From contig NC_073692.1 of assembly GCF_029784155.1 (NCBI RefSeq), forward strand, positions 241,075,756-241,139,755: a stretch of DNA of 64,000 bases. The letters run 5' to 3'. The DNA is from Uranotaenia lowii (Eukaryota > Arthropoda > Insecta > Diptera > Culicidae). Made by a program: the position numbers and the translations under genes. This document shows positions 1 through 12,226 of this stretch, one piece after another. Position 1 is the stretch's first letter. Each line of letters begins with the position of its first letter. The notes beneath the pieces are model-generated. The model saw only the letters and a program-made list of their open reading frames with translations. It was not told the DNA's origin and made no database searches.

Positions 1-2372
1 TGTATTATTAATTATTTTCATGGCAATTTTTATACAACCATAGGGTTTGTACATAATTTAAGCTCAAAATCATTTGCAGATACTAACAAGGCTTGATTTT
101 AGCTTGAACAATTGTTGATTTAAAAACAAACTTGAGATGAAAATCTACAAACAAAACAAAATAAATTTTATAACTGTTTTAGTGATTCAATTCTTTAAGA
201 CTACACCATTTTGAAATGTTACGAGTACTTGCTTTCAGATGCTTCTTGAAAATTGGGGTTATGATTTTTATGGTCTTCAGAAATCAACCTGAACGTCCTA
301 AAAAAATTGGTGTTTTGCATCAAAGTTAACTCACTTTATTGAAGTCGTTTTAAAAAACTTTTGATTGATATGAATGAATGAAGAGCATATTTTAAAAATT
401 AACAGTTTAAATACAGGTGACTTATTGAAATTTCATTATTCGAACCAGGATAGTAAAGATATATGTTCAAAAACGCCATCTTTTTTGATCATTTTGCCTT
501 TTGTTTCAATTTTTAGACACAACCAAAATAATAAAAAGTTTTTTTTTCTACATAAGTAGATAGTGAATATGTAGACGATTCGAAAATGGTATGATTTAAG
601 AACATTGGTTCAGTAGTTTTAATGATACAGTCAAAATAGTAATCCAGGTCTAATTGTCCTTTTTTTATCTTTAAAGGAAGGTTAATAAAACAATGATATT
701 TTCTTTACAGAACAATACATTTCAAACACGTATTATTAGGCTACGCAATAATTTTAGAATATGTTTTCTTCGTCCTTTGATCTTTACCTCCGTGCACACA
801 GGTCCCATACACTATCATAAACCTAAATTCCAGCTATCCAAACGATAAAACGAAAACTTGTTGCGCGAAAATGTAACTGCCATCGTAAACCTATCTTCTA
901 AGCAGTGAAGGATGAAATACTTTTCCATCAACGTGCCCTTCTTGGGGGGATTCGATGGCACGTAGCCCAAGGCAATTTAACTTTTTAGTTGTTCTAGAGC
1001 ACTTCCTTGCGCCTCCCTAATACTTCCCACCTAATCCCTCCAGCAAACTCTGATTAACTCGCGGCTTAACACGCGGAGGAGCCAGCCAGACACAAAAAGC
1101 ATTCCTCCACCCGGAGTTCGTGATCCGGTGACAGCAAAATTATCGCACGCATTTCGTGAGCCTCTTCCCCGATTCTACTTCTACTGACTGACTGGCTGGG
1201 CTCCGATTCGAATTCCGTTTTGCCCCGGGGGGGCTTTTCCGGTCACAATGTCAGAATGTGGAATGCCAAATCGCTCCTTTGGAGAATTTGCTGCGTGTTC
1301 GTCGTGGGGGCAAAGGTGGAATGTTTTGGTGATACGAGGCTTGGCTAGGGGAGGGCAGAGACAAGGTTATCTCATCGTCTTTGTTTGTGTGATCCAAAAT
1401 AAATAACGCGCGACAACTGGTTATGGTTGTTGTTGTTATATTGTGGTGGGGTTTGCCAAGCCAAGCGGGCGTTCACGAGTTATGACGTTGAAGGATGGTG
1501 ATGATGATTCCCGGAGGGATACGCGCTGCTCCGGTCGGCGGAGTTATTGCAAATTTAACCTTGTGGTCCGATGAATATCCGCCGGACAGTGCCAGACCAC
1601 GACCGTAATGTCGCTCAATAACAATAACTACCGATTGGCTCCGTTCGTTTTTCCTCCTTCCTAACACACAGGTCTGAGCTGGCAGGATCGCCAAACGCCA
1701 ACAGCGCTCGATCAATGAGAGGACGACGCGACGCACACGACGGGGATGAAAGGACACGATTTCCGCAAGCAATCGCAATAATATCGGCGATGATGATGAC
1801 GACGTGATGTCATTATGAATATTAATGAATCGAGAGTGTTTTGGAATGAAGAACATTTATGCGAGTTATCATTCATAAGCGTTCTAATGGAAGAATAGCG
1901 ATTTGTTAGCTTAGTTCTACGTGTTAATGCACAGCACTAATTGAAAATCGCCCCATGGTAGTCATTTGTTCGGCCGATAATGTTTTCAAGCAATACTCTT
2001 GAAAGGATGAGCAATGAGCAATAGATTTATCTATTACTGTTCCATTTAAAATAAAATCTAAATAAAAATCATCTTTGAAGGAATGACACACTTTATTTTG
2101 CAAACAACTTTCGATTGCGTGAATAAAAATTATATGCTTAATCGGCGCTGAGTTCGCAACTTCGATGCCTATTCCTTTAATTTTTTAAAGTCTTTGATGT
2201 TTTTTAAGAAACAATTTCAGAATAAAGTAACTTTATAGGAACAGTAATACAAAGGAAACTACAATATTCGAATTCCTATGTGCTGCTGCCATCAAAAACT
2301 AGTTATAAATTCATCATACCTTACTTTTAAAAGTAATCTGGGTATCTTTTAATGAAACACTACCGTCAACTG
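1..2372. other. Unannotated flank
   Basis: No gene or element is recognised here. Bases 1-760 and 1860-2370 are AT-rich with only chance ORFs. Bases about 770-1860 are clearly more GC-rich and contain CG-rich stretches near 1070-1280 and 1500-1800. The 127-codon minus-strand frame at 1473-1856 has serine/arginine-rich low-complexity composition and no recognisable domain. The GC-rich part could be regulatory or untranslated sequence of a neighbouring gene, but nothing seen decides this. Confidence 0.5.
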
Positions 2373-3046
2373 CGGCAACATGCAACACATTTCAACTCCA
2401 ATGGCTTCTGAAAACTCACGTAAGGTAAGTGGGACATCACACTGACGTAGTCAGAAAAAATGTTGGTTTCTTCAGTTATTTATAGATTTAAAAAATCATG
2501 CGATTTTCACTATAATTAGAAAAAGGGGTAACTTACAACAAACTTTGATTTAATGAAATATCTAATGAAAACGTTTGTAAATGTATTGTTTCTGCTAAAT
2601 TTTTGAAACCAAAAAAGCCATTACGCATAAAAACAGCAATATCAGTAATTTCGAGTTCTGTCGAAACAAATTATTCCTTTTATTTTCCTATTCTTTTTCT
2701 CAAAAGTACACCATGGTAAGTCTATAATGCAAAAGAACGAATAGTTCGACTGCTTTTCAATTATCTTTTTTTATGTGTTTCATGTTATTTTAAATACGGT
2801 CGGTCAGTTCTCTCGTCGAGAAAACCTCTATCATATTCGATTTCATTCGAGTATATGTGCTATAAAGAACGGAAAAGTTATAAATCGTCCTAAAGTTTCG
2901 GTTGTTATTAGTGCCCTTTATTTACAAAGGTCATTTGTGTAAACACAAATGTGTTCGATTTTTTTGCCTAAAGCGACATCTGGTAGCAAAATTTGGAACC
3001 ACCAGCTCTATCGAATCGAGCATTTTATTGCATACCTGAAGGCGCA

Positions 3047-3717
3047 ATGGATACCATCTGCTCGACTTGCAGTGAAGCAATAACTGGAATCGAGCAAATT
3101 GCTTGCGGCAAGCGATTCCACATCATTTGCTCTGGCGTGTCAAAGAGTTTGGCTAGGCAAATTGATGCAATGTCCAAAAATGTTTTTTGGTTTTGCGACG
3201 ATTGCGCTGCTTTGATTTCGAATCCAACATACCGTTCAATGGCGTTTAATGCACCGGTTAAAACAAACGAAACCGGTAGAAAAACTCACAAGTGCGATAA
3301 CCGAAATGCGCTTTGACATTCAGCAGCTCGTCCCGAAGCCACCCCGTACCCTCCTGTGGAACAAGTCTACGCCCACGCTTGAGCTAAGACGTCCATTGAA
3401 GCGTACACGAATCCCCGATGCTGTTTCTACTGGACCGTGCCAACTTGGATCTAGACAGAATTCAACCGACTTAGTTTCCGTTTCACTGTGCTGTCAAGGC
3501 CATGGTCAATGCTAATCTTGGCGTTGAGGATGTTAATGTCGTCAAATTGGTTTCAAAAGGAAGTGATATCAGCTCTTACCGGTTCATATCATTCAAAGTC
3601 GGCTTTTCTCCAGATTTGAAACAGAAAGCATTGAATCCTGATTCTTGGCCTAAGGGATTATATTTCCGGGAATTTGTGGACTACAATTCGAAGCAGTTTC
3701 GTGCTCCTCAACCATAA
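3047..3717 (+). pseudogene. LINE ORF1 with PHD-like zinc finger (frameshifted)
   Basis: The frame starting at 3047 encodes MDTICSTCSEA, followed by a Cys/His pattern C-x2-C...C-x4-H-x2-C...C-x2-C within about 50 residues, typical of PHD-like fingers in ORF1 of CR1-group LINEs. Homology then moves to a second frame (3249-3515), a coiled-coil-like stretch around 'VEKLTSAITEMRFDIQQLV'. A third frame (3502-3717) ends in a conserved-looking block with ISFKVGFSPDLKQKAL and GLYFREFVDY. At least two frameshifts separate the parts. ORF1 proteins of this type bind element RNA; this copy cannot make one continuous protein. Confidence 0.7.
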
Positions 3718-3740
3718 TCATCCGCCAAATAATATCTATT

Positions 3741-4525
3741 GGACACCGGGACGCACCACCCATGCCAATTCGGAAGTTCTCTTCTCTGACCACCAACAGC
3801 CGATCGTTCCTGCTGCAAGTCGTCCCGTTTATCGGTCAGGTGGTTCAGGGGGAGGCTTCCAATTGCCATGTAACGGCAAGTATTCTTTTACCTTGGATTT
3901 TTCTCCCAGTCATGCATTCCTGCCTTCTAGCCACACCTCGAATCGTTATTTGGATTGTTTTACCCGCTATGGTGAGCAAATTCATGTTGACACCAACTTG
4001 GTGCTGCAGTATGCTGCTGATGATATTTCGGATACCGGCTCTATCTCGTCGAATTCAAACTGGACATCGGGACGCACTACTTTTCATGCCAATTCGGAAG
4101 TTCTCTTCTCTGGCCACCAGCGACCGACTGTTCCTGTCACAAGTCGTCCCTTTTATCGGTCAGGTGGTTCAGGGGAAGGCTTCCAATTGCCATGCAACGG
4201 CAAGTATACGTCTGTTTTAAGATTTCCCCCTCGTCACGCATCTCAACCTTCCAGCCCCGCATCGTATGGGTCGAATGTATTCAATTCTGCCGAAGAACCA
4301 ATATTTGATGATGGCAACCTACTGCTGCAGCTCGCTGCCGATGTTACCGATGCTGCTCCGGTAAATTTCAATTGGACGTCGGGACGCACCATTTCTCATG
4401 CCAATTCGGAAGTTCTCTTCTCTGGCCACCATTCACCAACGACCGACTGTTCCTGTTACAAGTCGTCCCGTTGATCGGTCAGGTGGTTCAGAGGGAGGCT
4501 TCCAATTGCCATGTCACGGAAAGTA
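3741..4525 (+). repeat. Three tandem ~0.31-kb repeats between ORF1 and ORF2
   Basis: A unit beginning GGACaccGGGACGCAC recurs at 3741, 4062 and 4374 (spacings 321 and 312). Each unit contains 'gccaattcggaagttctctt', 'gtcgtccc', 'cggtcaggtggttcag' and 'cttccaattgccatg'. In translation the units repeat HANSEVLFS and FQLPC.GKY, so they look coding or formerly coding. The third unit runs straight into the endonuclease domain. This is an internal expansion of the LINE, not a host satellite. Confidence 0.8.
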
Positions 4526-4589
4526 TTCGTCTGCTTCGAGCACTTCACCCAGTGATGCATTTTTGCCTTCCAGCCTTGCATCAAACAGG

Positions 4590-5072
4590 ATTCCTTGCAA
4601 TGACGCATCTTGGTGCTATTACCAAAACGTTCGGGGCCTACGCACCAAAACAGAGGACTTCTATTTGGCAACCACAGATTGCAGCTACGATGTCATCATA
4701 CTGACCGAAACTGGCTTGACGGATTCAATCAATGCTGCCCAACTATTCGGCAATAGGTATTCCGTTTTTCGTTGCGACCGCGGCTCAAGAAATAGTTTGA
4801 AAAAAAGCTTTGGTGGAGTTTTGATTGCTGTTAAACAACACCACGTGAGCAGCTTTGTCACTACTGATAGCGGAAATGATTTGGAACAAGTCTGTGTTGC
4901 AGCGAATATCAACGGAAAAAAAAAATATTTTCTGTGCCATATACGTGCCTCCTGACAAAAGCAATGGTATGCACATGGCCACCGTACGCGAGTTGTGCAC
5001 CCGTGCTTCTGCGGAGGAGTCCGTCTTGGTATGTGGCGATTATAACCAACCTCGTTTGTTGTGGGAGGCGAG
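4590..5072 (+). pseudogene. LINE ORF2, apurinic endonuclease domain (5' part)
   Basis: The frame encodes YYQNVRGLRTKTEDF and DVIILTETGL, the N-terminal endonuclease motifs with the catalytic Asn and Glu, then FGGVLIAV. A frameshift follows in the A-run at 4916-4925. The next frame gives AIYVPPDKS and VLVCGDYNQPRLLWEAS, the GDxN catalytic motif. The hAT element interrupts exactly here, and the same frame resumes at 9524. The domain nicks target DNA to prime reverse transcription. This copy is inactive. Confidence 0.8.
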
Positions 5073-8000
5073 CAGGGATGGAAACGAAAGGATTTTGATC
5101 CGACAAACGTTTAGTCGTCAAGTGTACAAGTCGCGATCTGTACAAACCGAGAGCAAAATCATATCCCCTCGATAGAAGATCTTTATTGAAACGATGATGG
5201 TTGAATACCGACAAACACATTTTGAGACTGTGTGTAGCTCGGGGAGAAGAGCTACCCTTTTTGCTAGCGAACTTTAACCAATCGCAACGTACGCTTGGCT
5301 CGCTGAGAGTGAGTGTCTTACATACACAGATCCATGCGGATCCGAATCGGATGGCGCAAACGAAGCAACAACATATGACAGACGACGTGGATGGAAGTTC
5401 AACTGTCGGCCGGCACATGTTGAAGAATTTTTTTTGGCTTAGCGCACGGGCATGGGAGTTTTTAACTGATTGATTCAAAATTTATTACTTTGTTTTAGAT
5501 CACCATAGCGCTTATAATTAGTTTGAATTGGTATTAATATGATTTTTTTTAACTTTTGTATTGGAAGCTCCAAGCAGAAGCTGATAAAACTGGAATTAAA
5601 TCAAGTTGGCTAAAATGAGGTGATTGGGAATAAGGAAAATCCGGAAAATTTCTGGAATTTCAAAGCTTTGCCAGGAAGCTGGAAGATTCCACAAATCACC
5701 GGGAAAGTGTTCTTTTTTTTTTTTAATGTTCATTTAATTGATATTTAATGATATTTCATTAAATCTTTGAACAGGTATCACCACCAGTTCGCTACATATG
5801 AACATAAAGATAAAGTTTTGCTCATTTTGTTGTAAACTGTTAACAGTTTGAAAACTCAATTAAATTTTTCTGAGTTAAATAAGGATGATTTAAAGATTCC
5901 GTGATAGGAAGTGATATTAAACGTCTAAACTTGAAGAACATATTCGTTTTTTTCTAAACGCAGTTTGTGTTTGATATTTTTAGTTTTTCTTTATCAAAAC
6001 CTTGATTTGATACCTCAAATATACCTTTTTACTATACTATTATTTTAAATGTCAAGTCTGTTTAGATTTCATAAACCATTTTCATGAAACTCCCATATTT
6101 ATTAAAATCTACCGCCAAACTTCACAGATTTTTTTTTCGAGGCGTGAAACCCTTATCAATTAAAATACATACTTATGAAAATGTTTTTTTTTGTTGAATG
6201 TTTTGTGTTTTTTGTTTATTGTATACTAGCACACCCGATGCGCTTTGCTACACTTTCTTGGAATAATTAAATTTTTTTTAAAATATTTTTGATTTAATAA
6301 ATTTGCATCTTCTTATAACATGATCAATCAGAAGCACACTTTTGAAAATGAAAGCTGCTGCTTACTTTTGTAATGTTAATGCGAATATGAATTAAAATCT
6401 TAAATTGTATATTGTTCATTGTATTCTGAACATGGATTTTTTTACAAATATATGAATGTGTGAATATTTTGCAAAAAACTGTTTGACTTTGATATTTTCA
6501 GTATGGCATGTTCTTTTTAATTTTCATTTCGAATTTCCTACGACCACGACAATTTTTCTTCTGAAACAAATTACTTTTAATGTAGAATTTAAGTTTTTGG
6601 TCCATCAAAATTTTAAATTAGTTAAAATTCAAATAAATGTTTAAATTTTCAATATTGAAAGTTAACATTAAAGTGATTTTTGGGCTACAATCATGTCTAC
6701 ATGCCTGTATCTGATTTTCTTTCTTAGTGCATTCGCCAAGACTTCGTGATTTTCAAGATTCTCCGATATATGATTTTAAAGAAAGGTCCAATACGGACCT
6801 ATGTCCACATAAAAAATAAGATTTTTTTTATAAATAATCTGAAACTGCCAAAAAAAGTCGTTTATTCTGTTCAATAAAAGGTTAAATTTTGATTCAATTT
6901 AAACAATTTCATTCCAATGACATCCAGAAGTTCATAATGAAAGTGGATATTCGAGTATGAGAACTCGTCTTACAAAATTGATAAACAAAAGTTCGAAAAA
7001 ATGAATAATCTAGATCTGCAAAAACCAAAATTATCAAATAAAAAATTTTATTAGACTTTTTTTGTTTGAATACAAACACATCAATTTCGAAGAATCCTTT
7101 AAGTTATTATTCATTTCTTTTTAATATGCATTTTTAATTCATTATTCTAGCATAAAAGATTCAAAATCTTGTCAGATTATGAATTATAAAATTAAATTGA
7201 GATATTTCATATTGATTTTTAATCCTCACACAAATAAGGGCACAATTTTAATTGCTTGATTGGTTCCTAACTCTTTTTTGTGGAAATATCTCCGTTTATT
7301 TTACGATATTCAATCGAAATTACCTTTAACTGATAAAACCCAAAAATCAGCTCAAACCTGATATGTTATTATATAGATTAAATGAGATACCCAACGCTAC
7401 CAAATTCTCCTTCCTTCGAAGTGTCAAGAATAATTGAAAAGCGCTGAATGGACAATTAGTTATTTTCTACTAGATCTGGAAACTGGAATTCAAAGTTCAA
7501 CACTTGAAAAAAAAACAAGTAAAATTATTTAAATTTCATTTGGACTTTTTGGTAAAACTATAGAATAATTCGAAGAAGCTCAAATAAAAGGTTTTAATTG
7601 AATTATAAAATTTCTCTAAGAACGCGGGTAGTTTTGACTTCTTAGAAAAAGTTGGAAAGGGTCTCTCTTGCATGATTTTCCTTAGTTTGGTTTATATGTT
7701 AATGTTGAAAAAATGTTCAACCAGGCTTATTTTAAGGCATAAATCAAAATATTCGTAGTTCTTTACTTGTTCTGAAAATTAAAAAGTTATGCAGAATTTA
7801 AATTCTTTTTTAAATTAAGTACAACTACTTAGTTTGAATTTACTTCATGTTTTTTTAAAGATTGTTGTTTCATAAGTTATGATTGATTGATTTCATCAAT
7901 ATCCCACACATGATTTGGATTCAGGATGCAAAATTCTATCTAAATAGAATCAGGTTATCAGGGTTTTCACATAGACACTGATAATGTTGTTCCCATGTAT

Positions 8001-9523
8001 TATTTAAATGGAACAGAATTTAAAACATTTACAAAAAAATCAAGCATCGAAGTGTTAAATTAAAAACTGCAGTTTTAAAGATTTACAAACAACAGTTTTT
8101 TACAATTACTAAAAATATCCTGGAGCGTATAACATATAACCAGTCAATACTAATGATTAGATATGGAAAAAGCAGTGTTGAAAAGAAGCACTTTTCAACA
8201 CTGTTTTTAGCTAAATTTTACTAATTAAAAAATGCCTCTGAAATCTTTAAACAGAATGATGTAACTAACATTCTGCACCTAAGCCAACGTAAATGTGTAG
8301 TTCAGAAATTGAAAACTCAATGATTTTTTCAAATAGAGATATCTTTTTTTATTTATGCTACAAGTTGCGAAAAGTAGATTTTCCAGCACAAGTCGAGGAT
8401 TTATCTAACGAGGGTTACCGTGTGGTGAAAAATTCGATTTTTGCAACGAGTTGTATGCAATTTTATTCTTGCAATTTCGTCGGTAACCATCGGGCATCAA
8501 ACAGAAAGGAAGTCTAAAAACAGTGCTGAAATTTAGCACACCGTTTCAACACATAATATCAAAAAAGTCAATAAAGTCAATAGATTCTGAATGTAATTTT
8601 TTTTTTAAAACTATTTCAATTTTTTTCGAAATTTCTTTCATTTTTGTGGATTTTTTTACTTCTTGCAACAGTTTTCCCCCAGTTTTCCACCCACAACCTT
8701 CCGCCAACCCCCCCTCATCGTTTGAATTGTTTTCCATCTTTTACTATATTACATTCCAAGGCTTATCTAATTAATTGCCGTTGCGTACTTTTCCAAACAA
8801 ACGACCAAGCAACACACAAATGTTGTTGCGAGCAAGAGCTACTCTTTGAATCTTCCGAAAAATCACAATCTTAACGCTATGATGGGATCCGATCGCATGT
8901 TGTACATATCGCGATCTGGGCTAAGTCAGGATCTGTACGTTTAGAGATTCGCATTTTGTTGCAACCACTCACAGCAATCCGTATGTACGATATTGGAAGG
9001 CATAGCGAGTGCGCTCATCAAGGACTTTCTTTTTATCTTGCTTTTTTAAGATTGTGGTAACTCGTCACTCTCGGAGATCTCCCTACATAACAGTAACAGA
9101 GCAGAGAGTATCGCTTGCTAGGGCGATTTGAATGTGTCCTACGGTTGGTCGCTCCCTGCTCAAAAGTCGCTAGAAGAGATTTTTTTCCATCCCTGATCTT
9201 AACGCTATGATGGGATCCGATCGCATGTTGTACATATCGCGATCTGGGCTAAGTCAGGATCTGTACGTTTAGAGATTCGCATTTTGTTGCAACCACTCAC
9301 AGCAATCCGTATGTACGATATTGGAAGGCATAGCGAGTGCGCTCATCAAGGACTTTCTTTTTATCTTGCTTTTTTAAGATTGTGGTAACTCGTCACTCTC
9401 GGAGATCTCCCTACATAACAGTAACAGAGCAGAGAGTATCGCTTGCTAGGGCGATTTGAATGTGTCCTACGGTTGGTCGCTCCCTGCTCAAAAGTCGCTA
9501 GAAGAGATTTTTTTCCATCCCTG
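5073..9523. mobile_element. hAT-type DNA transposon, non-autonomous, 4.45 kb
   Basis: Termini are CAGGGATGGAAA on the left and TTTCCATCCCTG on the right, a short inverted repeat. An exact 8-bp direct repeat GAGGCGAG flanks it at 5065-5072 and 9524-9531. An 8-bp duplication and CAGGG ends are hallmarks of the hAT superfamily. Removing the element and one GAGGCGAG restores the endonuclease frame (LLWEASDAGAIL). No transposase ORF is visible. The interior (about 5500-8860) is AT-rich with no recognisable gene, so other insertions may be hidden there. The right 328 bp are duplicated. Confidence 0.85.
8868..9523. repeat. Tandem duplication of the hAT right end (2 x 328 bp)
   Basis: Bases 8868-9195 and 9196-9523 are two head-to-tail copies that look identical by eye. 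Each starts ATCTTAACGCTATGATGGG and ends TTTTTTTCCATCCCTG. The element therefore has two right-hand terminal inverted repeats, at 9187-9195 and 9515-9523. A recent duplication, a nested end, or an assembly artefact could each explain it. Confidence 0.9.
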
Positions 9524-10923
9524 GAGGCGAGTGATGCAGGTGCGATTCTCTTGAATGTTACACCCATCAGTGCAGTGCTGCCGCTGCCTCATTGATCGAT
9601 GGAATGAATTCGCTCAATCTGAATCAATTCAACGCTATCAGCAATCACCTCGGTCGGATACTGGATCTTGTTTTTGGTTCTAGTGAGGAACTAATTGTAA
9701 TTAAAAATGCTCCCGATATCCTCTTCGATTTACCTGCTACTATGTCCACCAATTACCGTTCTCGAAAAACCTCCGAACCAAGGAATAGGCCTTTAAATTT
9801 TCGGAAGATGGACTTTCGTTGCTCTTTCAATACTTGAACAGTGTTGACTGGGATGCAGTTTTCGGAGACTCATCAGTTGATACTATGACAGAATCGTTCT
9901 GCAACTTGATCTGTACCTGGTTGGATTCGCATGTTCCCAGATTTAAAGCGCCTATGACACCCGCTTGGAGCACGCCCACCTTGCGGCAACTACGACGGGA
10001 AAAAAATGATTGTCTTCGCAGACTGAGAAAAAATCGAACAGAGAATTTTCAACAACAGTTCAAAACAGCAAGCGTCGCTTACCGTAGACTAAACGCATCG
10101 TTATATAAGCTCCACGTCCTACGCTTACAATCTAGTTTACGCAGTAATCCGCGAAGTTTTTGGACTTTCGTAAACTCAAAACGTAAAACGAGCTCTTTAC
10201 CTACTTCCGTTTTCTACCATGATGCTGTTGGTAACTCCCCGGATACCTGTTGCATCTTATTTGCAGAGCATTTTCGATCGGTGTTTTCAGACACTGTTTC
10301 TTCCGAAACTGAGTGCAGCGAAGCCAATTATCATGTCCCAGTCGATGCTATCGAACTTAACACTTTTGTGATAAACCAAGAGCTAATTGTACACGCCGCG
10401 AGGAAATTGAAAACCTCATTCGCTCCTGGACCTGATGGAATTCCAGCTGTAATTTACTGCCGCTGCATCGAAGCTCTTTCAATGCCTCTAGCAGGAATTT
10501 ACAACAGATCTTTTCAGCAACGTAAATTTCCTGAAAAATGGAAAAATTCGTTTATGTTTCCAGTGTTTAAAAATGGCGATCGAAGAGACGTAAAGCAGTA
10601 TCGAGGTATAACCAGTTTGTCGGCAGGTTCTAAACTTTTCGAAATCACCGTGAGTGGCGCTCTATTGCGAGCTTCATCCCAATATATTGCGGCTGAACAG
10701 CTCGGGTTTATGCCTGGTAGATCGGTGAGTACAAACCTTTTGCAATACACATCGTTTTGTCTGAACCAGATGGTGTGTAAAAACCAAGTAGATGCTGTTT
10801 ACACCGACATCAAGGCTGCATTTGACAGGATTGATCACAGAATATTGCTTGCCAAACTATCTAAACTTGGTGTTCATGAGAACATGGTTGTTTGGTTGGA
10901 ATCCTTCCTCACAGATCGGTGTA

Positions 10924-12226
10924 AAGCATGGATCACTACAAATCTGGACGCACTATTTATTTTACCATAGTGCTCCTAGTTGTCGGACCTGGAATGTTCT
11001 GGCAGCACTTTGTAGAGGAATGTTTCTTCTACCAGTACTGAAAATTTCATTACGATTCGTTTTGTTTCAAAAAAGTTACACGTGATGGAAGCCGCGAGAT
11101 GAAAATAAATTTTGAACACCCACGTCGAACACCCGGGTTCAAAAATCGCGAAATCGTTAAAAATTGTCAAATCAACCGTGTGTAGCGTTCTCAAACGTTT
11201 CCGTGAGATGCGTACTATAGATCGGCAGGTTCATACCAAGCGTTATAGTGGACCTAAGAATCAGAAACTGCATTTGAAGGTGTTGAAAACGATCAAGGAA
11301 AACACAGGGTAGTCGGACTATGACATTGCCAAGAAATTCAACGCCGACCGGTGCACCGTCAGCAGAATTCGTCTACGCGAAGGAATACGATCCTATCGGA
11401 CCAGTAAGCAACCAAACCGAACATTGAAGCAGAATTTAGTAGCCAAAGGACATGCCCGCAAGTTATACAAGAAGATTCCAACGAAGTTTGACAGATGCAT
11501 CCTCATGGATGACGAAACGTACGTGAAAATGGATTTTGGGCAGCTTTCTGGCCAAAAATTATGTAAAGTCACTGCAGTGGTGCACTGCACTGGTCATGGT
11601 GATGTCCCCGGCAACTTCAAATTCGTTTTTGCTGATAAGTGTGCAAGAAAGTGTTTGATCTGGCAAGGTATTTGCAGCTGCGGACGAAAAATTCCGGTTT
11701 TTGTGAAAAACAAGACCATGGACTCCGAAATTTACAAGGAGGAATGTCTGAAAAACTTTTTTTTTGTACATTAGATCTCACAAAGGACTAGTTAAGTTTT
11801 CGCCAGATTTGGCAAGCTGCCATTACAGCTAGGAGGTTCTACAGTGGTATTGGGCCAACGGGTGGATTTTGTCGAAAAGGACATCAACCCACCCAACTGC
11901 CCTCAATTCCGCTCTATCGAAAAATTTTGGGCAATTGTCAAGCATAAGATGAAGAAGAATGGTAGGACGACTCGGGAAGCAACAGAGATGAAGAGATTGT
12001 GGAACAAAATGCCCGCTGAGGTCAGCGAATAGGGTGTTCAAACTATAATGAGTGATACTCAACCAAAAGTTCGAAAATTCATCAAAACAACATCGGAATA
12101 ATTTTTTTATTATTTTTCCTTTAAAGTGCAATAAAAACCCTACAAGTACAAGACATTTTTATTTCGTTTACATAGCTCCGAGATAGACCCGTTTTAATGC
12201 GTCCAGATTTGTAGTGATCCATGCTT
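10924..12226 (+). mobile_element. mariner, ITmD37E-type, 1303 bp
   Basis: Perfect 29-bp terminal inverted repeats begin AAGCATGGATCACTACAAAT and mirror ATTTGTAGTGATCCATGCTT at 12198-12226. TA duplications lie at 10922-10923 and 12227-12228. Excising it with one TA restores the LINE reading frame, TDRC then IRIKFGD. The spacing of the second Asp codon (11806) and the Glu codon (11919) is 113 nt, one base short of 38 codons, so it fits DD37E with a single-base deletion. ITmD37E elements are known from mosquitoes. Confidence 0.9.
11112..12092 (+). pseudogene. mariner transposase (DD37E), frameshifted
   Basis: Fragments in several frames cover most of a ~340-aa transposase. The helix-turn-helix part is SKIAKSLKIVKSTVCSVLKR (from about 11137). 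A second DNA-binding part follows, SDYDIAKKFNADRCTVSRIR. The catalytic domain shows DRCILMDDETYVKMDFGQL (first Asp near 11508-11513). The second Asp is in PDLASCHY (11806-11808) and the Glu in CPQFRSIEKFWAIVKHKMKK (11919-11921). Stops and frameshifts lie between. The protein would cut and rejoin the 29-bp ends. This copy is dead. Confidence 0.85.

Noticed and set aside
1473..1856. 127-codon minus-strand frame in a GC-rich patch
   Set aside because: Low-complexity composition, no domain, no splice or start context; a chance frame in GC-rich DNA.
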